The notes beneath the pieces were generated by a model. That model was not told the DNA's origin. It did no database searches and saw nothing but the letters and a program-made list of their open reading frames with translations. DNA of 64,000 bases from Saccharopolyspora_C sp047200635 (lineage in GTDB: Bacteria > Actinomycetota > Actinomycetes > Mycobacteriales > Pseudonocardiaceae), in assembly GCF_047200635.1 (NCBI RefSeq), contig NZ_JBJZOI010000015.1:1-64000 (forward strand), written 5' to 3'. A program made the translations under genes and the position numbers. Shown in pieces: positions 33,310 through 42,309 of this stretch; position 1 is the first letter of the stretch, and each line of letters starts with the position of its first letter.

Positions 33310-35034
33310 TCAGGACTGGGGCGCGACGGTGAACTCCGGCTCACCGACCGGCAGCTTCGTCGTGTTCAGCTCCAGGTAGGTATCAAGGTACGGAGCCCGG
33401 GCCCCCTCGGTGGCCACGTCGCGGGCCGGGTCGTCCAGGTCCAGCTCGATCCGGGCGTCGCTCACCTCGACGGTGTCCCGGGACGGCGAGTCGATCCAGT
33501 CCCGGAACGGCGCCGTGATCCCGCTGGGCTGGATGGTCCCGAAGCCGACCGCGAGGGAGTGGCCCGCGGGCAGGGTCCAATCCGTCGACTTGAGGTCGAA
33601 GCTCAGCTCCCGCTGCTTGAGCACCGACACCTGCTCGTCGAACATGACGGCCGTGCCGTCCGGGGCGACGTCGTAGAGCTGCACCATCACGTTCCCGCGC
33701 CCCTCGGCGTTCAGCGAGACCCGCGGCGTGCCCGTGATGCGGGTGTCCCGCTCGACGGGCTCGGACCAGGAGGTGAAGGTGTTCTCCGGCGTGCGGCCGC
33801 TCTCGGCACCGTCGTCCAGGTAGGAACCGCCGCCGAGCTCGAGCGTCGTGGAGTGCTCCGGGGCGGGCCACTGGTCCTGGGCGCGCCACGCACCGGTGCT
33901 GTCCTGGATCGAGAAGTTCGGGTAGCTCACCGCCGGGTCGATGCCCTTGAGGTGCTGGTCGTAGAACGACATCGTCTCCTCGAACCAGCCCTCCCGGCCC
34001 ATCTCCAGGCGGCCGTCCGGGGTGCGCTGGTTACCGCGCTTGTGGTCCCACTGACCGAGCCAGCCGCGCTCCGGGCCCTGGTGGTTGTCGAGGAACTCCT
34101 GGAACGCCTCGGCCTCGGTGTTCCACTCCAGGAACCCCTGGGTGACGAACAGCGGTGTGTCGGTGCCCTTCGCCTGCGACGCGAGGTCGCGGTCCTTCCA
34201 GTACTCGGCCTGCTCGTCGCCCGTCTGGTACCCGGCGAGGTTGTCGATCAGGCACTCCGGGTGGGCTTCCTCGTACTTCGCGTTCGCCGTGTACCGGGGG
34301 TCGTCGTCCGGCATCTGCGGCGACGAGGCGATCGCGTTGTAGGTGGAGCCGACGGTGACGGCGGTGGTGCGCGGCACGCCGTTGGAGTGGATGTTGCGCC
34401 GCATGTCCCAGATCGGTTCCTGGGCGACGACCGCCTTGAGCGCGTCGTGGTTCAGGTTGTTGCCGATCAGGCCGGTGATCGCGTCGTAGGACTTGCCGTA
34501 CATCCCCACCGATCCCGTCGACCAGGGCTGGCTCGCGGACCAGTCGAGCGCGGCCCGGACGTCCGCCTGCTCACCCGGGCCGGCGAAGTCGAGGCATCCC
34601 GTGGAGCCGCCGAAGCCGCGCGTGTCCACCATGACGAAGGCGTAACCGCGCTCGAACAGGTCGGTGCCCTCCACGAAGTCGGTGAAGCGACCCGACGGCC
34701 CGGTGTGCTCCAGGCCCTCGACACCGGTCTCCCCGGAGTGGCCGAAGTACGGGCCCGCCGAGAGGATCACGGGCGCCTGCTGCCCCTCGGGGAGGTTCTC
34801 GGGCAGCAGCACGTCGGCGTGCAGCTCGGTGCCCGAGCCGTCCGAGGACGGGAAGTAGTGCTGGGTCCAGACCGCGCCCTCCGGGACCCGGTCGTTCTCC
34901 TCGTGCGTGACCCCGCCCTCGGCGGTGGCCACGGCACCGGTCGCCGGTTGGGCGATCGCCACGTCACCGAGTGCGCCGGTGAGCGTCAGCGCGAGTGCCG
35001 CTGCGGCCGAGGCCGCCTTCGTCGATCTGTTCAC
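33310..35034 (-). CDS. Secreted X-Pro dipeptidyl-peptidase/CocE family (S15) hydrolase
   Basis: A 574-residue protein from GTG 35034 with GGAGGAA upstream. A signal peptide (LALTLTGALGDVAIAQP, cleavage near AIA-QP) leads to an alpha/beta hydrolase domain with nucleophile Ser182 in VGMYGKSYDAI and a later QWDHKRGNQ His region, then the C-terminal beta-jellyroll (about 400-574) of the S15 family (SYLDDGAESGRTPENTF). Expected activity is release of X-Pro dipeptides, or hydrolysis of another ester or amide, outside the cell. The first 35 codons of the longer open frame were excluded as non-coding. Confidence 0.88.
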   Translation of the reverse strand: MNRSTKAASAAAALALTLTGALGDVAIAQPATGAVATAEGGVTHEENDRVPEGAVWTQHYFPSSDGSGTELHADVLLPENLPEGQQAPVILSAGPYFGHSGETGVEGLEHTGPSGRFTDFVEGTDLFERGYAFVMVDTRGFGGSTGCLDFAGPGEQADVRAALDWSASQPWSTGSVGMYGKSYDAITGLIGNNLNHDALKAVVAQEPIWDMRRNIHSNGVPRTTAVTVGSTYNAIASSPQMPDDDPRYTANAKYEEAHPECLIDNLAGYQTGDEQAEYWKDRDLASQAKGTDTPLFVTQGFLEWNTEAEAFQEFLDNHQGPERGWLGQWDHKRGNQRTPDGRLEMGREGWFEETMSFYDQHLKGIDPAVSYPNFSIQDSTGAWRAQDQWPAPEHSTTLELGGGSYLDDGAESGRTPENTFTSWSEPVERDTRITGTPRVSLNAEGRGNVMVQLYDVAPDGTAVMFDEQVSVLKQRELSFDLKSTDWTLPAGHSLAVGFGTIQPSGITAPFRDWIDSPSRDTVEVSDARIELDLDDPARDVATEGARAPYLDTYLELNTTKLPVGEPEFTVAPQS

Positions 35035-35620
35035 GGGTTCCTCCAGAGCGCCGGTGTGACCGGGTGTGATCGCGTCTGAGGAGGAGCAGACACCCAGCCG
35101 CAGCGGCACACTCAAGCGCGAACCTCGCGTGTTCCGCGTCACACCCGACGAGCCGGGCTGCCACCAGCGGCCGGTGGTCGTCTCACCGCACCCCGCAGCA
35201 GCGCTCGCGGAGGCCGCGGACGAGGACCGAAGAACTCCCGAACCGCACGCCGACGACTACCGGGTTCTCACCGAAGCACCGCGCGAATGGGCGCACCGGC
35301 AGCGCAAGGATCCCGACGACGAATCCCGAATTCGGCGCGCTGACCCGACCGACGCCTCGTGCGTCGGATCGAGCCGAAACGGGTTGGCGTTCGCCTTCTC
35401 CGGATGAAGCGCGAGCAGATGAAGCGGACGCGGACGCTGAACGATTGCCCCGCTTCACCTGTGCCCGCGGGAAAATCCTCCCCGGACAGACCGGGCCGAA
35501 CCGCGAGACGCGGCCGACCGCGCCGCCGGGCAGGCGGCGGAGGGCGTTCCCGGCAGCTCGGACGAGCTGGTCCGCGGCTTGAGCCGACCCCCGGCACGAC
35601 CTCGACTAGCGGAGGGAGCT
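35035..35620. other. Intergenic region upstream of S15 peptidase gene
   Basis: About 590 bases with no gene I can support on either strand. The GGAGGAA ribosome site of the peptidase gene is just left of 35045. Frames here code for Arg/Pro-rich sequence without domain features. Confidence 0.4.
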
Positions 35621-35636
35621 GCTGATCGGAGCCGGC

Positions 35637-35825
35637 GTGCGGGAAGCTCGGCGGCACGGCGCGCGGCACACCGCCGCCACCGCGCTGCCGATCCTCCGCG
35701 TACCGGACCGAACGGCGGTGGGCCTGATGGTCCGGTCGACTCCCCCGACGAAGAAGCAGGGGACCGACGAGATCCGGCGGGACCTGGCCCAGCAGCTCAC
35801 CGCGCTGCTCCGGAACGACGACTGA
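35637..35825 (+). CDS. Possible small basic protein
   Basis: 62 residues from GTG 35637. The C-terminal half (TKKQGTDEIRRDLAQQLTALLRNDD) reads like an ordered amphipathic helix, and the stop lies 20 bases before a strong terminator that works on this strand too. GGAGGG at 35611 would better suit an upstream CTG at 35622 in the same frame. Not recognised; could be spurious. Confidence 0.3.
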   Translation: MREARRHGARHTAATALPILRVPDRTAVGLMVRSTPPTKKQGTDEIRRDLAQQLTALLRNDD

Positions 35826-35844
35826 GACCCCTGCTCAAACGAAG

Positions 35845-35873
35845 CAAGCCCCACCGGAAACCGGTGGGGCTTG
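35845..35873 (-). terminator. Strong terminator after tRNA-Phe (bidirectional)
   Basis: A perfect 13-bp stem with a 3-base loop (35845-35857 with 35861-35873), followed on the minus strand by a T-rich tail. It closes the tRNA-Glu/Asp/Phe transcript. Confidence 0.85.
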
Positions 35874-35892
35874 TTCTCGCAGCTCATGAGCG

Positions 35893-35966
35893 TGGCCAGG
35901 GGCGGGGTCGAACCGCCGACCTTCCGCTTTTCAGGCGGACGCTCGTACCAACTGAGCTACCTGGCC
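35893..35966 (-). tRNA. tRNA-Phe(GAA)
   Basis: A 74-base cloverleaf folds fully: acceptor GGCCAGG/CCTGGCC, D-stem GCTC/GAGC, anticodon stem TCCGC/GCGGA with loop CTGAAAA (anticodon GAA), and T-arm GGCGG-TTCGACC-CCGCC. The 3' CCA is not encoded. Last in the three-tRNA cluster. Confidence 0.97.
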
Positions 35967-35994
35967 ATGGCGCCCGGCGCTCAGCCGATCGCTC

Positions 35995-36071
35995 TGGCGA
36001 CCCAGACGGGACTTGAACCCGCGACCTCCGCCGTGACAGGGCGGCGCGCTAACCAACTGCGCCACTGGGCC
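35995..36071 (-). tRNA. tRNA-Asp(GTC), CCA encoded
   Basis: A 74-base cloverleaf plus encoded CCA. Acceptor GGCCCAG/CTGGGTC contains one G-U pair; anticodon stem CCGCC/GGCGG holds loop CTGTCAC (anticodon GTC); T-arm GCGGG-TTCAAGT-CCCGT. Unlike its two neighbours it has CCA in the DNA. Confidence 0.97.
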
Positions 36072-36087
36072 ATGTTCTGTTGTTGCG

Positions 36088-36160
36088 TACCCCCAACGGG
36101 ATTCGAACCCGCGCTACCGCCTTGAAAGGGCGGCGTCCTAGGCCGCTAGACGATGGGGGC
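36088..36160 (-). tRNA. tRNA-Glu(TTC)
   Basis: A 73-base cloverleaf: acceptor GCCCCCA/TGGGGGT, anticodon stem CCGCC/GGCGG with loop CTTTCAA (anticodon TTC), T-arm GCGGG-TTCGAAT-CCCGT. First in the cluster Glu-Asp-Phe; CCA is not encoded. Its promoter should lie within 36161-36390. Confidence 0.97.
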
Positions 36161-36392
36161 TTGGCCGATTCGAAACCGACCCGGCCTTGCCTCCAACCGG
36201 CTTTTCCCTTTCGGGTGCGCCCCGTTGGCAGTGATGAAAGCTTACGACACGCCTCAAGGGGGGTCGCACCGGGGGGTGCCTAAGTCGTTCAGCGCCCCGC
36301 CGAGACCACCCGCGCGAGCGCCACCGCCGACCAGGGTAGCGGCCTGACCAGGCGATTTCATCCCACGCTCCGCTCACCCGAACGAGCGGGCA

Positions 36393-36412
36393 GCGGCCGG
36401 AGCACCGGCCGC
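36393..36412 (-). terminator. Hairpin after TetR gene
   Basis: A perfect 8-bp stem GCGGCCGG/CCGGCCGC with a 4-base loop, 54 bases past the stop of the TetR-family gene. The rest of the 305-bp gap (36161-36465) shows no gene. Confidence 0.55.
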
Positions 36413-36465
36413 GACAGGCCCCGGGGGGCGAAAACGGGCCCGGACCGATTTCTGTGATCGCGGTC

Positions 36466-37077
36466 TCAGCTCGGGCGCGGGGCGGACGTGGGGGCCGAGG
36501 GGTTCTCGCGGAGCCAGTCGGGAGCGGCGATGCCGGCGAGGACGACGCGCCAGAGATCGCCCGTCTGCTGGGCGGCGGGACGCGGACGGGTGCGGCTCAG
36601 CACCCGGCCACCGACCAGGGCGGCGCAGAGGACGCGCGTGGCGGCGACGGGATCGATCTCGGGGCGCAGCAGCTCGAGCTCGGCGGACCGGTGCAACAGG
36701 CTCGCCAGGAGGCGTTCCCAGCGGGCGACCGTCTCCTCGTCCCGCATCGCGAGCTGCGCCCCGGCGCGGACCACGACGTCCCGCTCCAGGATGCGGACCA
36801 CCTCGTCGACGAGCTCGACGGCGGTCCGCAGCGGATCCAGGCCGCGGGCGTTCCAGCGCTGCCAGATCTTCGACCAGACCTGGCCCTGGAAGCGGATCAG
36901 AGCCGTCGCCACGGCCTCCTTGGAGGGGAAGTGGAAGTAGAAGGCGCCCTTCGTGACACCGCCGCGACGCAAGATCGCGCTCAGCGGGGTGGCGTCGAAA
37001 CCGGCGCGGTCGAATTCCTCGGCAGCAGCGATGACGATGGCACGGCGGGTGACTTGCGCCCGACGCTGCTGGGGCAT
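36466..37077 (-). CDS. TetR family regulator, ScbR/ArpA-like
   Basis: A 203-residue regulator from ATG 37077 (an in-frame TTG at 37098 is less likely). The helix-turn-helix (about 8-55) with the GVTKGAFYFHFPSKEAVATA stretch is close to gamma-butyrolactone receptors such as ScbR and ArpA, and the length matches that group. These receptors bind small signalling lactones and control secondary metabolism. No butenolide/AfsA-type synthase gene is nearby, so a receptor-like orphan (pseudo-receptor) is the safer reading. A palindromic site sits in front of the gene. Confidence 0.8.
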   Translation of the reverse strand: MPQQRRAQVTRRAIVIAAAEEFDRAGFDATPLSAILRRGGVTKGAFYFHFPSKEAVATALIRFQGQVWSKIWQRWNARGLDPLRTAVELVDEVVRILERDVVVRAGAQLAMRDEETVARWERLLASLLHRSAELELLRPEIDPVAATRVLCAALVGGRVLSRTRPRPAAQQTGDLWRVVLAGIAAPDWLRENPSAPTSAPRPS

Positions 37078-37113
37078 GGGACGGCTCCGGGGCTGCAACG
37101 TCGACCCCGACCG

Positions 37114-37130
37114 GAGCGAGAACGCTCGTT
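37114..37130. promoter_or_regulatory. Overlapping palindromes, possible autoregulatory operator
   Basis: GAGCG/CGCTC (37114-37118 with 37123-37127) and AACG-CT-CGTT (37121-37130) overlap 37-53 bp upstream of the TetR start. Position suits autorepression; the sequence is not a clear match to a known autoregulatory element. Confidence 0.4.
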
Positions 37131-37321
37131 AACTTGATCCGGTGACAAGGCCCACGAACGGATGATCAACTACGCCACGCGAAGTTACCGCGCCCACCCC
37201 TCGCGCAACCATCCGCCGTTCCCGTGTCCCGCCGGTGATCTTCCCGGTATCCAGTGGTGACCTGGGCGGAACGCGGAAAAGACCGCACGGTATGTTTTTC
37301 CCGGACCCGATGCGGTCCACC

Positions 37322-37370
37322 GTCTTCCCGCGAGGCGAGCCACCGGGGGGTGCCCGCCTCGTGGGAAGAC
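37322..37370 (-). terminator. 16-bp hairpin terminator
   Basis: Arms 37322-37337 and 37355-37370 pair over 16 bp with one G-U wobble, 30 bases past the stop codon of the small gene at 37400. Confidence 0.75.
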
Positions 37371-37399
37371 ATCCCTCCGCGACCCGTGCGGGACTCCGC

Positions 37400-37639
37400 T
37401 CAGCGGACCACGGGCGGCTCGCCGTCCTCGTCCGGCACCAGTCCGAGCATGTCGAGCAGCAGCCGGCAGTCCTCCGCGCCCTCCGAACCCCGGGCCACCG
37501 CGACCCTCGCCCGGTGGACCTGCTCGGTGGTGATCCCGGCGGGCTCGCCGCTGCGCGGCGCGGGCACCACCGAGGCACCTCGGCTAGCGACTTCTTCCTG
37601 TTGCGACAGGAACTTCCGTACGTCCAGCGACCCGTACAT
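37400..37639 (-). CDS. Small conserved actinobacterial protein, function unknown
   Basis: A 79-residue protein from ATG 37639 with GGAGG at good spacing. It begins MYGSLDVRKFLSQQEEVASR, has a PAGITTEQVHRARVAVARG helix and ends with CRLLLDMLGLVPDEDGEPPV. Charged and helical, no signal peptide. It resembles a short protein that recurs in actinomycete genomes, but I cannot name a function. Confidence 0.65.
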   Translation of the reverse strand: MYGSLDVRKFLSQQEEVASRGASVVPAPRSGEPAGITTEQVHRARVAVARGSEGAEDCRLLLDMLGLVPDEDGEPPVVR

Positions 37640-37671
37640 GAGGCCTCCCCGGCTCGGGTTTCCGGCGCAGG

Positions 37672-37680
37672 TTATCCACA
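37672..37680 (+). promoter_or_regulatory. Perfect DnaA-box-like TTATCCACA
   Basis: One exact match to the DnaA consensus lies about 30 bp upstream of the 79-residue gene. No cluster of boxes accompanies it, so it is not an origin. It could be chance or a DnaA-controlled promoter. Confidence 0.3.
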
Positions 37681-38086
37681 GCTTCTGCACAGTCGCAGCC
37701 CCCTGCAGAGTGATTCGCTCAAGACTTTGCGTAATCAAGTGCGGGGATCGCTCCACTGCGGATCCGGGGTCCGTCCACCCCCGACCGAGCGGCTCTCCAC
37801 TGTGGAGCGCTGCTGGCTCCGCCGCCGCTCCCGGGGCCGGTGGACGCCGGTCGGCCGCGCGCGGAGAACGGCGATCGACGGGTCCGCCGCCGTGCCGACG
37901 GGCGGCGCGGTGGAGCGGGCGGCCAGCGGGATTGGTTCCTCCGAGTGGCTCGCGCGGGTACGCATGATCGCGGTCTGCACCTGACGACGCCGCGTCACCA
38001 ATCCGCCAGTTCCTTATCTCTAAAGGGTGAAATGTGCTGGTAAAGGTGACGAAAGGTAGCGCCTTCCGCCGCTCAGGCCTCCCCAA

Positions 38087-38189
38087 ACCGGGGGTGCCGT
38101 GCCACAATCGTGGAGCTGACCCACCCCCGGTCAGCGACTGTGGAGATCCCCTCCGGACCCCCGCGCTCCTCCCCCTGGCGTGGGGGTCC
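38087..38189 (+). promoter_or_regulatory. Two hairpins in the leader of the RHH-repeat gene
   Basis: ACCGGGGGTG/CACCCCCGGT (38087-38096 with 38122-38131) and an 11-bp stem with one wobble (38155-38165 with 38179-38189) lie 112-214 bases before the start of the downstream gene. They could be terminators of something upstream or a structured leader. The gap 37640-38294 has no gene. Confidence 0.4.
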
Positions 38190-38300
38190 TCCGCTGCCCG
38201 GGTGTCCCTCCGGCCACCGTTCGGCCCAGTCCTGAGAGGTTCGCGAAGTTCGCGGGCGCGGGCGCTCCAGCTTTCGCAACAGAACCGTTATCGTGTGCGG

Positions 38301-39002
38301 GTGGCTCTAGGACGAATCAAGGCCGGACGCCGGCAGCAGGAACAGCGGAGCAAGTCCGCGGACCAGCAACAGTCAGCGGAGCCGGATCACGAGCTCGACT
38401 CGTACCTCGCGGCCCTGGCCCCGGGTGAGGACCTCGAAACCACCGGCACGGGCCGCGGGTTCGGCGGCGCGGAGGTCTACCAGTTGCGGCTGCCGCTGAT
38501 GGCGAACGAGAAGCTGAAGGAACTCGCGGCCCGGCAGGGCACCTCCCCGGGTGCGCTGGCTCGGGACTGGGTGCTGCAACACCTGTCGGAGCTCGCCGAG
38601 CCGGCCTCGGCGGCCCCCGAACCGCCGCGCGGCCCGGCGCCGGACCAGGCTCCGGCCTGGCCGCAGCAGGAGGTCGCGCCCGGCCAAGACCCCGGGTACG
38701 ACCCGAACGCGGGGTACGACCCGAACGCGGGGTACGAACCGAACCCGGGGTACGACCCCAACAGCGGGTACGACCCGAACGCCGGATACGACCCGAACCG
38801 CGCGTACGACCCCCACCGCGCTCCGAACCCCGGGTACGAGCAGCGCCCCGGATACCCGCCGCAGGACCCCGGATTTCCGCCGGGCCCCGGCTACCAGCAG
38901 CAGGCCCCGGGCTACGGGCAGCAGCCCGAGTACGACCCGTACGCCTACGCCTACGGCGACGAGACCGACGCCGAGATCACGATCCCCCGCCGTCTGCGCT
39001 GA
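38301..39002 (+). CDS. Protein with RHH-like segment and YDPNAG tandem repeats
   Basis: A 233-residue protein from GTG 38301 (GTG 38295 is also possible). Residues about 1-45 are basic and Gln-rich; about 45-95 contain YQLRLPLMANEKLKELAARQGTSPGALARDWVLQHL-like ribbon-helix-helix sequence (quoted in pieces: QLRLPLMANEKLKELAAR and GTSPGALARDWVLQHL). From about 130 on there are seven copies of a six-residue GYDPNA unit, then a Gly/Tyr/Gln/Pro tail and an acidic end (DETDAEITIPRRL). A DNA-binding head with a disordered, self-interacting tail is one reading. The upstream part of the longer open frame was excluded as non-coding. Confidence 0.7.
   Translation: MALGRIKAGRRQQEQRSKSADQQQSAEPDHELDSYLAALAPGEDLETTGTGRGFGGAEVYQLRLPLMANEKLKELAARQGTSPGALARDWVLQHLSELAEPASAAPEPPRGPAPDQAPAWPQQEVAPGQDPGYDPNAGYDPNAGYEPNPGYDPNSGYDPNAGYDPNRAYDPHRAPNPGYEQRPGYPPQDPGFPPGPGYQQQAPGYGQQPEYDPYAYAYGDETDAEITIPRRLR
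38694..38819 (+). repeat. 18-bp tandem repeat, seven units
   Basis: Seven near-identical 18-bp units (GGGTACGACCCGAACGCG-like) encode the GYDPNA repeat of the RHH-like protein. First units are identical and later ones drift, as expected for a minisatellite inside a coding region. Confidence 0.9.
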
Positions 39003-39041
39003 GCGCGGACCGGAGCAGTCCCCCGACCGACCCCCGAACCC

Positions 39042-39072
39042 CGCCGGTGGAGGCCCCGCGCCTCCACCGGCG
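39042..39072. terminator. Bidirectional 13-bp hairpin terminator
   Basis: A perfect stem (39042-39054 with 39060-39072) with a 5-base loop, between the convergent repeat-protein and acyl-CoA dehydrogenase genes. Confidence 0.8.
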
Positions 39073-39078
39073 TCGTCG

Positions 39079-40230
<1,152 letters not shown>

Positions 40231-40232
40231 GG

Positions 40233-42302
40233 TCAGGAGTCCTCATCCTCGGTGGAGCGGTCAACGATCGTGGCGAGGGGCTGGTCGAGGGCGACGGACT
40301 GCCCGGCCCGGGCGAGGACCTCGGCCGCGAGGCCGTCCACGGGGGCCGTGACGGTGTGCTCCATCTTCATGGCCTCGACGACGAACAGGGTCTGCCCGCG
40401 GCGCACCCGCCGACCCTCGACGACCTCGACGGCGAGCACCGTTCCCGGCATCGGGCTGCGGACCGAACCGTCCGAACCGGCCCCGGCGTCGGCGCGCTCG
40501 GCGAGCAGCCGGTGCTCGGCGATCGCCCAGGTGCGGCCCTCGGCGGCCAGCCAGGTCGTGTCGCCCTCGCGGGCGCAGCGGTAGCGGCGGGTGCGGGATC
40601 GGTAGGTGACGGTGAGCAGCTCACCGTCGAGCACCGCGCGTGCCGGGAGGGCCTCGCCGTCGACGAGCACCTCCGCCTCCCCCGCGCGGCCGCGCACCCG
40701 GACTTCGCCGTCGGCGAAGCGCCAGGTGCTCCACGCGGGTTCGCCGAGCCGCCAGCCGCCGGGGACGTCCCACGGGTCCGCGCCCGGTCCCGGCTCCGCT
40801 GCGGCGAGGTCGGCGAGCGCGGCGGCGACCGTCACCTCCGGCGGCATCGGGTCGGCGGTGAGCTGAGCGAGGTCGCGCTCGATGAGTCCGGTGTCGAGCT
40901 CCCCGGCGCGCACCTCGGGGTGAGCGAGCAGCGCGCGCAGGAAGGCGACGTTGGTGGTCACCCCGAGCACCGCCGTCTCGGCGAGGGCGGCGTCCAGCCT
41001 GCGCAGCGCGGCGGCGCGGTCCGGTCCCCAGGCGATCACCTTGGCCAGCATCGGGTCGTAGTCGGAGCCCACGGTGCTGCCCGCGTCGATGCCGGAGTCG
41101 ACCCGCACCCCGGTGGGTTCGTGCACCGCGAGCACCCGGCCGCCGCTGGGCAGGAAACCGCGGGCGGGGTCCTCGGCGTAGACGCGCGCCTCGACGGCGT
41201 GGCCCTCCATCAGCAGGTCGTGCTGGGCGAACGGCAACGGCTCGCCCGCGGCGATCCGGACCTGCTGCTCGACGAGGTCGACGCCGCGCCGGTCGCCGAT
41301 CGCGGTGACGAGCTCGGTGACCGGGTGCTCCACCTGGAGCCGGGTGTTCATCTCCATGAAGAAGAACTCGCCGGGCTCGTCGGCGGAGACGATGAACTCG
41401 ACGGTTCCCGCTCCGACGTAGCCGACGGAGCGCGCCACGGCGACGGCGGCGGCCCCGATGCGCTGCCGGGTCGGCTCGTCCAGCAGCGGCGAGGGCGCCT
41501 CCTCGATGATCTTCTGGTGGCGCCGCTGGAGGCTGCACTCGCGCTCCCCCAGGTGCACCACCCCGCCGTGCTCGTCGGCGAGGACCTGCACCTCGACGTG
41601 CCGGGGGCGGGCGACGAAGCGCTCCAGGAACAGGGTGTCGTCGCCGAAGGCGGCGGCCGCCTCGCGCCGGGCCGAGGCGATCTGCGGAGGCAGCTCCGCC
41701 GGATTCGCGACGAGTCTCATGCCCTTGCCACCGCCCCCGGCCGAGGGCTTGAGCAGCACCGGGTAGCCGACCTCGGCGGCGGCCGCGACCAGGTCCGCGT
41801 CGGTCATGCCCGGCTCGCTGCGGCCCGGCACGACCGGGACCCCGGCGGCGGTGACGGTGGCCTTGGCTCGGATCTTGTCGCCCATCGCCTCGATGGCGGC
41901 GGCGGGCGGACCGATGAACAGCAGGCCCGCCTCGGCGCAGGCCCGCGCGAACTCCGCGTTCTCGGAGAGGAAGCCGTAGCCGGGGTGCACGGCCTGCGCC
42001 CCAGCCTCCACCGCGGCGGCCACGACCCGGGGGACCGACAGGTAGCTGAGCGAGGCGCTGCTCGGTCCGATGCGGATGGCGGTGTCGGCCTCGGCGACGT
42101 GCCGGGCGTCGCGGTCGGCGTCGCTGTGCACGGCGATGGAGCGGACGCCCATCGCGCGCAGCGTGCGGATCACCCGGACCGCGATCTCACCGCGGTTGGC
42201 CACCAGCACCGCGTCGATCCGGCGCGGTGCGACCTGCTCGGCCACCTGCTCACCTCGTTCCGCTCTGGGTTCTGCTGGGAGATCGGTTCCGGTGCCGCTC
42301 AT
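40233..42302 (-). CDS. accA1: Acyl-CoA carboxylase alpha subunit (biotin carboxylase/BCCP), AccA1-like
   Basis: A 689-residue biotin carboxylase fused to a biotin carboxyl carrier domain. Biotin carboxylase marks include VLVANRGEIAVRVIRT (about 32-47), HPGYGFLSENAEFA, the ATP-grasp loop KPSAGGGGKGMRL and FMEMNTRLQVEHPVTE. The C-terminal BCCP carries the biotinylation site EAMKMEH. The subunit carboxylates biotin with bicarbonate and ATP for the AccD1 partner next door, 7 bp upstream. Context points to 3-methylcrotonyl-CoA in leucine catabolism. Confidence 0.93.
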   Translation of the reverse strand: MSGTGTDLPAEPRAERGEQVAEQVAPRRIDAVLVANRGEIAVRVIRTLRAMGVRSIAVHSDADRDARHVAEADTAIRIGPSSASLSYLSVPRVVAAAVEAGAQAVHPGYGFLSENAEFARACAEAGLLFIGPPAAAIEAMGDKIRAKATVTAAGVPVVPGRSEPGMTDADLVAAAAEVGYPVLLKPSAGGGGKGMRLVANPAELPPQIASARREAAAAFGDDTLFLERFVARPRHVEVQVLADEHGGVVHLGERECSLQRRHQKIIEEAPSPLLDEPTRQRIGAAAVAVARSVGYVGAGTVEFIVSADEPGEFFFMEMNTRLQVEHPVTELVTAIGDRRGVDLVEQQVRIAAGEPLPFAQHDLLMEGHAVEARVYAEDPARGFLPSGGRVLAVHEPTGVRVDSGIDAGSTVGSDYDPMLAKVIAWGPDRAAALRRLDAALAETAVLGVTTNVAFLRALLAHPEVRAGELDTGLIERDLAQLTADPMPPEVTVAAALADLAAAEPGPGADPWDVPGGWRLGEPAWSTWRFADGEVRVRGRAGEAEVLVDGEALPARAVLDGELLTVTYRSRTRRYRCAREGDTTWLAAEGRTWAIAEHRLLAERADAGAGSDGSVRSPMPGTVLAVEVVEGRRVRRGQTLFVVEAMKMEHTVTAPVDGLAAEVLARAGQSVALDQPLATIVDRSTEDEDS

Positions 42303-42309
42303 CGCGCGC

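Noticed and set aside
37672..37680. Replication origin suggested by a perfect DnaA box
   Set aside because: Only one box is present and no dnaA, dnaN or gyrase genes are in the window.
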